From contig JBHIWP010000172.1 of assembly GCA_041987425.1 (NCBI GenBank), positions 1-11,747 on the forward strand: DNA of 11,747 nucleotides. Reading direction: 5' to 3'. The translations under genes were made by a program, and so were the position numbers. Positions 7,016 to 11,747 of the stretch are shown one piece after another. This DNA comes from Leptofilum sp041987425. Its GTDB lineage: Bacteria; Chloroflexota; Anaerolineae; Promineifilales; Promineifilaceae. The first letter of the stretch is position 1, and each line of letters starts with the position of its first letter. The notes below the pieces were generated by a model. It was not told where the DNA came from and ran no database searches. It worked only from the letters and a program-made list of their open reading frames with translations.

Positions 7016-7050
7016 GCTTGCCTCCCGATGGGCTGAACACGGCCGAAATA

Positions 7051-7078
7051 TTGACATTTGGCGAATCGTTGATAAACT
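7051..7078 (+). promoter_or_regulatory. Promoter of tRNA-Leu
   Basis: A consensus TTGACA (7051-7056) is followed after 16 nt by TAAACT (7073-7078, 4 of 6 to the -10). Transcription would start near 7085, a few bases before the mature tRNA 5' end at 7092, the layout expected of a monocistronic tRNA. The -35 lies only about 35 nt from the divergent CNB gene start. Confidence 0.6.
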
Positions 7079-7091
7079 ACCGCACGACTAA

Positions 7092-7176
<85 letters not shown>

Positions 7177-7184
7177 TTTGTTTA

Positions 7185-7217
7185 AAAGCTCAAACAAAAC
7201 TGTTTGAGCTTTTTTTT
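7185..7217 (+). terminator. Rho-independent terminator of tRNA-Leu
   Basis: A 12-bp perfect stem, AAAGCTCAAACA (7185-7196) with TGTTTGAGCTTT (7201-7212), closes an AAAC tetraloop and runs into eight consecutive T (7210-7217). It begins 8 nt after the mature tRNA end. One of the clearest signals in the window. Confidence 0.93.
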
Positions 7218-7555
7218 GTCTCTGGGGGTCTTCAAGCCTGGTCAGGCTGCCATAAAAGAGGAATTTTCGGCGCGAACGGCCGTTTTCCAAATCAGACTCC
7301 CTGTCAAACGCACCAAACCGATAACTTTGCATCTTTCACATTGTGGCAGATGTTTATGCTCTCGTCAACTATTCGCCGCTGGCGATTCCAGCATTGTCCA
7401 TAAAACAGTTAAGCATCTAATTTGAGAAAATCAGCACAAACTGTATAATTGCTCGTCAACTTGATTAACAGCTTAGCTTTTTGTAAATGACGCCAATAAA
7501 CGCGTCTTTAACACAGTAAGAAATACCACATTTTGCCAATGGTTGAGGGTTTGCA
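7218..7555. other. Gene-free stretch between tRNA terminator and repeat-protein gene
   Basis: About 340 nt without a convincing gene. It holds one AACGGCCGTT palindrome (7275-7284), the promoter at 7422-7449, and a leader of roughly 100 nt with only a weak GACGC/GCGTC hairpin (7489-7506). Open frames here lack ribosome-binding sites and resemble no protein I know. The first half (7218-7420) shows nothing else I can interpret. Confidence 0.6.
7422..7449 (+). promoter_or_regulatory. Promoter for the Ala/Pro repeat-protein gene
   Basis: TTGAGA (7422-7427, 4 of 6 to -35) is followed after 16 nt by a perfect TATAAT (7444-7449). Transcription should start near 7456, leaving a leader of about 100 nt, long enough for post-transcriptional control, although no known riboswitch is apparent. 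Translation is led by TGAGGG (7544-7549), 6 nt before the ATG at 7556. Confidence 0.6.
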
Positions 7556-8632
7556 ATGATTTTTCTGATAGCTGTAGGTGCCATCCTGTTGCCTCTTTTA
7601 ATAGGTGGGCTCATTGCCTGGGGCAGCGCCAGCTTTTCCCAGGTAGTAGAAACCACTAAAGAAGAAGTAGAAAACATGGACAAAGGGTTCAACCCGGCGG
7701 TTACGTTTGGCCATGAGGTAAAGGTAGATGCTTCTCCGGAAGAGATGCTTAGGCAGGCTCGTCTGGAAGCAGCCCGCAAGGCTGCAGCAACGCCGCGCGG
7801 GGCCAATATGCGCATAGGCCGCAAAGGGCACGAAAATTTGCGCACGGCCGGTGCTGCCCTGGAAGAAGATCCGCTAACGGCCGTTCGCATTGCGATGTAC
7901 CACGGCTGGGATGGGGCTCGCACGGGCGCCGTAGCCGCTGTAGCTGCCCCCGCAGTGCCTGCTGCTGTTGGTGCTGCACCCAGTGGCAAAATCAAGCTGG
8001 TGCCCGGCAAAGATTTCGAAGTTATAAAAATCACCGACGATATGCCGCCTGAAGAGAAGCGCAAGGCGCGTATTGCCAACGCCAAAGCCAAGTCAGCCGC
8101 CTATAAAGCTGCCAAAGCCGCTGGCGTTCCGGCTGGCGTCCCCGCCGCAGGCGCGGCTCCGGCAGCAGCACCTGCAGCCCAGGCAGCCGCCCCGGTTGCG
8201 CAAGCGGTTAACATTACGCCCCCCGACCTCACTGAGATCACCGACGATATGTCTCCCGATGAGGTACGTAAGGCGCGTATTGCCAACTCTAAAGCAAAGT
8301 CTGCCTTTAACAAGGCGCTCAAAGCAGCAGGGGTTGATCCTCAGGACGTTGAAATTGTAGATGGCAAGGTGGTTATGCCCGGCGGCGCACCTGTAGCTGC
8401 GGCCCCTGCCTCTGCTGCGGCTGCTCCTGCGGCGCAAGAAGCACCTGCTGCCCCCGCAGCCGGAGCGGCCCCAGCTGCTGCCGCCAACATTCCCGCGCCG
8501 GAGCTGGTAGAAATTACGGATGAAATGTCGCCCGATGAAATCCGCGCGGCCCGCATTGCCAACTCGAAGGCCAAGTCAGCTTACAATAAGGCGCTGAAGG
8601 CAGCGGGCATCGATCCCAAAAGCGTGAATTAA
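7556..8632 (+). CDS. Membrane-anchored Ala/Pro-rich protein with three basic 33-residue repeats, unknown function
   Basis: I do not recognise this 358-residue protein. Residues 3-24 form one hydrophobic helix (FLIAVGAILLPLLIGGLIAW) without the positive N-region of a signal peptide, so a signal anchor is likely; orientation is unclear. Residues 28-60 are acidic. Residues 58-125 contain SPEEMLRQARLEAARKAA, then a distinctive EEDPLTAVRIAMYHGWDGAR segment. Three copies of a basic element follow at 158-190, 227-259 and 319-351, consensus ITDDMSPDExRKARIANSKAKSA followed by a Lys/Ala-rich end and AAG. They are separated by flexible linkers of Ala, Pro and Gly like those of 2-oxoacid dehydrogenase E2 subunits. 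Residues 58-78 look like a decayed fourth copy. ATG with TGAGGG upstream, a good promoter and a strong terminator mark a single-gene unit. The repeats are Lys/Arg-rich and may bind an anionic partner, which is inference. The linkers make database hits prone to low-complexity error. Confidence 0.85.
   Translation: MIFLIAVGAILLPLLIGGLIAWGSASFSQVVETTKEEVENMDKGFNPAVTFGHEVKVDASPEEMLRQARLEAARKAAATPRGANMRIGRKGHENLRTAGAALEEDPLTAVRIAMYHGWDGARTGAVAAVAAPAVPAAVGAAPSGKIKLVPGKDFEVIKITDDMPPEEKRKARIANAKAKSAAYKAAKAAGVPAGVPAAGAAPAAAPAAQAAAPVAQAVNITPPDLTEITDDMSPDEVRKARIANSKAKSAFNKALKAAGVDPQDVEIVDGKVVMPGGAPVAAAPASAAAAPAAQEAPAAPAAGAAPAAAANIPAPELVEITDEMSPDEIRAARIANSKAKSAYNKALKAAGIDPKSVN
8027..8608 (+). repeat. Three in-gene repeat units coding the KARIAN-type element
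   Basis: Unit 1 is 8027-8125, unit 2 is 8234-8332 and unit 3 is 8510-8608, each 33 codons, with start-to-start distances of 207 and 276 nt. Units 1 and 2 share identical DNA runs of 15 nt (8030-8044 and 8237-8251) and 18 nt (8063-8080 and 8270-8287) at the same offset of 207. Unit 3 is more diverged at DNA level but keeps the protein consensus, so the amino-acid sequence is under selection. Confidence 0.88.
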
Positions 8633-8661
8633 GCACCGCTGAAAATTTAAATGTGATAGGG

Positions 8662-8692
8662 ACGGCCGTTTCAAGTGAAGCGGCCGTTTTTT
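8662..8692 (+). terminator. Rho-independent terminator built from ACGGCCGT palindromes
   Basis: ACGGCCG (8662-8668) pairs with CGGCCGT (8681-8687), extended inward by four more pairs including one G-T wobble, leaving an AAGT loop, and followed by a T run to 8692. It lies 30 nt after the repeat-protein stop. The T run exists only on the plus strand; the convergent acetyltransferase gene stops at 8691-8693, inside this element, so there is no efficient intrinsic terminator in that direction. Confidence 0.88.
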
Positions 8693-10286
8693 ATTTCAGA
8701 GCCTTCAGGTTAAGCAGGCGCAGCTTTTCCCCAACAGAAACGGCAATATTGCGCATTACGCGCAGTCCAATGCGCGGGTAGCGGTTGATTAGATTTTCAA
8801 AGTCGTGGTATTTGAGTGCAACTAGCTGGACATCGGTGGCGGCAACGGCCGTTGCCGTGTACGGTTGTCGGCTTACCAGCGCAATTTCCCCCAAAAAGTC
8901 GCCTGCTTCTACTCTGCCCACCGAATGGTAGCCGTCAGGCGCCAATATATCCATTTCGCCCTCCATCACCATGTAAAACACATCGCCCGTCTCGCCCGCT
9001 TGCAGCACAATCTCACCAGCGGATTTTTGCACCACGGTGCACAGCCCAGCAATCTTACTCAGCTCACCTTCCTGCAGCCCTTCAAAGATGGCCATGTGGC
9101 GCGTTGTTTCATTCACCGAAATGCCCAGACGCTTCTCCTCAAAACCGGCACGCACCAGCTCAAATATTTCCTGGCTGGCAGGCGTCAGCTGGGCCTTGTC
9201 GATGTCCAGCGGCACATAGAGCTTGGCCATTTTGAGCGTGTCTAGTCGCTCTACCTCATGGAAAACAAACGTGGGGCAGTAAGCCACAGGCACAAAACCC
9301 AGGTTACTAAGAGTGCGTTGGATATCTGGCCAATAGGCGGTGACGGTAATTTCAATATACTCGGCTTTATAGATTTCTTTGGCCCAGGCATCCAGCTCTT
9401 TGAGCAAAAACCCGGCCACGTCATCGCGCAAATCAATAAGTTCTAAAACTTTGATACTGTGGCCGATGGGGTCCAGTGTAAAGCCGATGGCTCCCACAAT
9501 GCGGTCATCCTCGCGCGCGACCAGGTAGCGAACATTGCGTGTTTCCAGCAAAAAGAGACCATAGCTTAGCTGCAAATTGCCAAACACGTGGCGCCTGGAC
9601 AATCGCCCGCGCTCTATGCGCAGCAGAGAAGGTAGCCCGGACTCCGTTAGCTCTTCAACCTGAAATCCAGTGCCAATAGGGTAGCCATCAGCATCGTCTA
9701 CGGCAATAAGGTCGCTGCGGAAGCCCATGTTTTGCAGGGCTAGCTGGCCTAGCAAAAATGCCTCTGGAATAACGCGCGGGTTGTTGCAGCGCAGTTCGCG
9801 CGCCGGGCCAAACGGCTTGGCCATCATCACCAGGCTTTCCCGGTCATCCAACAGCACCTTTTGCGGCAAAAAGCCGATGGGCTGTAGGTCGAACTTCTCG
9901 GAGATGCGTTGGGCATAGGGGTGAGCCGTGCGGCACTCGGTAAGGCCAAAGTGAAGGCGGCGATTGGCAAAGGCTAGCCGGGCTTCCATGAGCGCGCTGC
10001 CAACGCCTTGCCCCCGGTAGTCTGGATCAACGGCTAAACGGCCGAATTCGCCGCATAAGTCTGCGTAGGCTCCCACCTCAAAATAGACGGAGGCCGTGCC
10101 CGCAATTTTGCCTTTGTACTCCGCCAGTATAAACAGGTAGCTGTCCTGGTAAATGCTCCGCTTGAGCCACTCGTCGTTATAAAACTCTTTATATGGGTAT
10201 TCCTCCCCGTAGCTGCTGTAGAACAAAGAACGCACAGCAGGTAAATCAGCTTCCGTTACGGGACGAACATTAATGTTTGCGTCCAT
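8691..10286 (-). CDS. GNAT acetyltransferase with second GNAT-like half and C-terminal CNB domain
   Basis: A 531-residue three-part protein. Part 1 (about 5-160) is a GNAT N-acetyltransferase: FGRLAVDPDYRGQGVGSALM contains the acetyl-CoA loop R91-G-Q-G-V-G96. Part 2 (about 205-365) resembles a second GNAT fold (YLVAREDDRIVGAIGFTLD, then IEITVTAYWPDIQRTLSNLG and FVPVAY) but has no R/QxxGxG/A loop and is probably inactive or structural. Part 3 (about 399-520) is a CNB domain with GEIALVSRQPYTATAVA; the Glu is kept (Glu467) but the cyclic-phosphate Arg is replaced by Tyr476, so classical cAMP binding is doubtful. The C-terminal helices resemble those of the small CNB protein at 6578-7015. Mycobacterial Pat lysine acetyltransferases also combine these domains, but with CNB first; here the order is reversed. 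The start is the ATG at 10286, 7 nt after AAAGGAG; an upstream in-frame TTG (10289) is less likely. Substrate unknown, possibly protein lysines or a small molecule. Confidence 0.9.
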   Translation of the reverse strand: MDANINVRPVTEADLPAVRSLFYSSYGEEYPYKEFYNDEWLKRSIYQDSYLFILAEYKGKIAGTASVYFEVGAYADLCGEFGRLAVDPDYRGQGVGSALMEARLAFANRRLHFGLTECRTAHPYAQRISEKFDLQPIGFLPQKVLLDDRESLVMMAKPFGPARELRCNNPRVIPEAFLLGQLALQNMGFRSDLIAVDDADGYPIGTGFQVEELTESGLPSLLRIERGRLSRRHVFGNLQLSYGLFLLETRNVRYLVAREDDRIVGAIGFTLDPIGHSIKVLELIDLRDDVAGFLLKELDAWAKEIYKAEYIEITVTAYWPDIQRTLSNLGFVPVAYCPTFVFHEVERLDTLKMAKLYVPLDIDKAQLTPASQEIFELVRAGFEEKRLGISVNETTRHMAIFEGLQEGELSKIAGLCTVVQKSAGEIVLQAGETGDVFYMVMEGEMDILAPDGYHSVGRVEAGDFLGEIALVSRQPYTATAVAATDVQLVALKYHDFENLINRYPRIGLRVMRNIAVSVGEKLRLLNLKALK

Positions 10287-10300
10287 CAAACTACTCCTTT

Positions 10301-10322
10301 AAGAGCTCTTACGATAAATCGT
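10301..10322. promoter_or_regulatory. Two abutting palindromes in the leader of the acetyltransferase gene
   Basis: AAGAGCTCTT (10301-10310) is a perfect 10-bp palindrome and touches ACGATAAATCGT (10311-10322), a 5-2-5 dyad. On the minus strand they sit between a possible -10 (TATGAT, plus 10327-10332; no good -35 found) and the AAAGGAG ribosome-binding site. They could be an operator or leader hairpins close to the ribosome-binding site. Sequence-only evidence. Confidence 0.35.
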
Positions 10323-10411
10323 GCTCATCATAACGTATTTTTGGCAAAATGGGGCAATTTATGGCCGGGATGGGACATATAGCACAAAATTTGCCGCTTT
10401 ATTGCGCCTGA

Positions 10412-10438
10412 TTGCGAGGCTGTTTACGCAACTATAAT
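10412..10438 (+). promoter_or_regulatory. Candidate promoter for the sensor kinase gene
   Basis: TTGCGA (10412-10417, 4 of 6 to -35) precedes a perfect TATAAT (10433-10438) with a short 15 nt spacer. A second possible -10, TACAAT (10483-10488), lies nearer the gene but lacks a good -35. The leader would be about 90 nt from the first or 40 nt from the second. Confidence 0.42.
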
Positions 10439-10535
10439 GCCAACGTGCTAGATTTACTCCCTGTTTTGCCGGATAAATATGTTACAATCGCTGATTGGCT
10501 CACGCTTTGTTTAGGCAACAAAAAAGAATGATTAT

Positions 10536-11747
10536 ATGGCACATGGATTAGTAGACGTTCGCATTCTGCAAAGAGAATATTTGTTAGCCATCTCGCGGGC
10601 CATTACGGCTGAGCTGGATTTGCAGGATGTGCTGCGCATTATTTTGCGTGCGGCCGTGGAACTGGTAGCAGGCAAAGCCGGTATGATTGCGCTGAGCCAT
10701 CCAGAAGCGGATTCGGTGCGGGTTGCGGCCGTTTACGGCATTCCTGCGCCCATGGTGGATCATTTTGGTCCGCTGCTGCGCGATATTCCCCCGCTGGATG
10801 CCAACGAGCAGGAAGCAGAACTAACGCGCCGTCTGCAAAGCATTGCCGGGCGTTCGAACCTGGGCTTTACGCAAATGGTGCGCCTGCCAATGGTGAGCGG
10901 TGGCGAGACGATTGGGCTGATTTACGTCTTTCTTTCCGGCACGCCCTATCACTTGCCCAAAGATGCTGCTTTATTGCTGGGCAGCTTTGCCGAACAGGCG
11001 GCCATTGCTGTGAAGAATGCTCGCTTGTATGAGCAGGTAAACAAAGAAAAGCAGCGGCTGGACGCGATTATTCAGCAAAATGCCGATGGCGTGATGATTC
11101 TGGACCAAACGCTGCGTATCACGGAGTTCAACCGGGCGCTCAGCCGCATGGTTGGCCGGTCAGCGGCGGAAGTGGTTGGGCAGCCCCATGAGTCGATCTT
11201 CAAGTGGTTGTCGTTAAAGACTGACATGGATTTGCATGATGCTTTGGCCAATGGCTGGCCTTTGCCCGGCGCGGCGCATCTGTATGTGGAGGGGGATTTG
11301 CAACGGCCGTATGACGAGCAGGCAGATGCGGCAGACGGCAAGCGAATCAGCCTGGGCGTTACCTACGCGCCGCTGATGGATGCAGACGGCCGTATGACCG
11401 ACATCATTGCCAACGTGCGTGACCTGACGCGCTACCGTGAAGAAGAAGCGCTGCAAAAAACGTTCATCTCGGTGGTAAGCCATGAGTTAAAAACGCCTGT
11501 TTCTATCATTAAAGGATACGCAGGTACGCTGCGAAGGCAGGATGCCAACTGGTCGCCGGAAATTATGCAGGAGTCTCTAGCCGTAATTGAAGAAGAGGCC
11601 GATAATCTGACCGATTTGATTGACAGCCTGTTAGAAGTATCTCGCCTGCAGGCGGGCACTTTTAATCTGGAAGTAAGCGAGGACATTCAGCTTGATCGCA
11701 TCGTAGAAAAAACGGCGCGAAAATTTGGCAATCAAGCGGATAAACAT
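10536..11747 (+). CDS. GAF-PAS sensor histidine kinase, 5' part (cut by window edge)
   Basis: An open frame of 404 codons that leaves the right edge without a stop. It begins MAHGLVDVRILQREYLLAIS and has no signal peptide or membrane helix, so it is a cytoplasmic sensor kinase. A GAF domain covers about 28-165 (from DLQDVLRIILRAAVELVAG to SFAEQAAIAVKNARLYEQV). A PAS domain covers about 173-295 (AIIQQNADGVMILDQTLRIT to IIANVRDLTRYREEE). The HisKA dimerisation domain follows with the phospho-acceptor His316 in SVVSHELKTPVSIIKGY and ends near LLEVSRLQAGTF; the ATPase domain lies beyond the edge. The GAF and PAS ligands cannot be told. The ribosome-binding site is poor (A-rich AAAAGA), and a 7-codon ORF beginning at 10528 overlaps the start in another frame. 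The gene is divergent from the acetyltransferase. Any response regulator is outside the window. Confidence 0.92.
   Translation, partial: MAHGLVDVRILQREYLLAISRAITAELDLQDVLRIILRAAVELVAGKAGMIALSHPEADSVRVAAVYGIPAPMVDHFGPLLRDIPPLDANEQEAELTRRLQSIAGRSNLGFTQMVRLPMVSGGETIGLIYVFLSGTPYHLPKDAALLLGSFAEQAAIAVKNARLYEQVNKEKQRLDAIIQQNADGVMILDQTLRITEFNRALSRMVGRSAAEVVGQPHESIFKWLSLKTDMDLHDALANGWPLPGAAHLYVEGDLQRPYDEQADAADGKRISLGVTYAPLMDADGRMTDIIANVRDLTRYREEEALQKTFISVVSHELKTPVSIIKGYAGTLRRQDANWSPEIMQESLAVIEEEADNLTDLIDSLLEVSRLQAGTFNLEVSEDIQLDRIVEKTARKFGNQADKH

Noticed and set aside
7204..7425. 73-residue plus-strand frame after the tRNA
   Set aside because: It begins inside the terminator hairpin, has no ribosome-binding site, and its end runs into the promoter region of the next gene.
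7465..8091. 208-residue minus-strand frame opposite the repeat-protein gene
   Set aside because: It mirrors the Ala/Pro-rich coding strand, has biased composition (Ser/Ala runs) and overlaps a gene with a good promoter, ribosome-binding site and protein repeats.
7556..8632. Repeat protein considered as a 2-oxoacid dehydrogenase E2 subunit
   Set aside because: The Ala/Pro linkers are similar, but there is no lipoyl-lysine motif, no catalytic HxxxDG motif, and the repeats do not match the subunit-binding domain.
8816..9245. Plus-strand frames opposite the CNB domain of the acetyltransferase
   Set aside because: They are antisense shadows of a conserved domain, with no ribosome-binding site.

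Overview
The window looks like chromosomal DNA of a free-living, environmental bacterium, most likely a member of the Chloroflexota (Anaerolineae or a relative). This rests on the style of the proteins: a LysM protein with Pro/Thr-rich linkers and a glycosidase-like domain, cyclic-nucleotide-binding (CNB) domains joined to acetyltransferases, a GAF-PAS histidine kinase, and mid-range GC. It is an inference, because no rRNA or single-copy phylogenetic marker is present. I see no transposase, integrase, phage gene, plasmid origin or CRISPR array. Every gene seems intact except the two cut by the window edges.

Layout. 1-1927: two minus-strand genes, the N-terminus of a MoxR AAA+ ATPase (cut by the left edge) and cystathionine beta-synthase with a regulatory CBS pair. 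1928-3458: a divergent secreted LysM-LysM-glycosidase-like protein. 3581-6328: a tight plus-strand operon of a stand-alone CBS-pair protein, an FprA-type ferredoxin/adrenodoxin-NADP+ reductase, and a tandem RNase HI whose second domain has lost most catalytic residues. 6325-7015: a convergent minus-strand pair, a small CNB protein and a 77-residue orphan whose stop codon interlocks with that of the RNase H. 7051-7217: tRNA-Leu(CAG) with its own promoter and a strong intrinsic terminator. 7422-8692: an unrecognised membrane-anchored protein with three copies of a basic 33-residue repeat on Ala/Pro linkers, having its own promoter and terminator. 8691-10286 (minus): an acetyltransferase with a second GNAT-like half and a C-terminal CNB domain. 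10536-end (plus): a GAF-PAS-HisKA sensor kinase cut by the right edge.

How the genes relate. Much of the region concerns nucleotide sensing: two CBS pairs and two CNB domains. The two CNB domains look like paralogues, but only the small one keeps the Arg usually needed to hold the cyclic phosphate. The remaining genes serve sulfur amino-acid metabolism, redox supply to ferredoxin, RNA:DNA hybrid handling, cell-envelope work and signalling. They do not form one obvious pathway.

The most unusual signals are: (1) the palindrome ACGGCCGT, found 14 times in under 12 kb on coding and non-coding DNA and in all three codon phases, resembling a highly iterated palindrome such as cyanobacterial HIP1; (2) the RNase HI with a degenerate second domain; (3) the 358-residue Ala/Pro repeat protein; (4) the GNAT-GNAT-CNB fusion with an altered ligand pocket.
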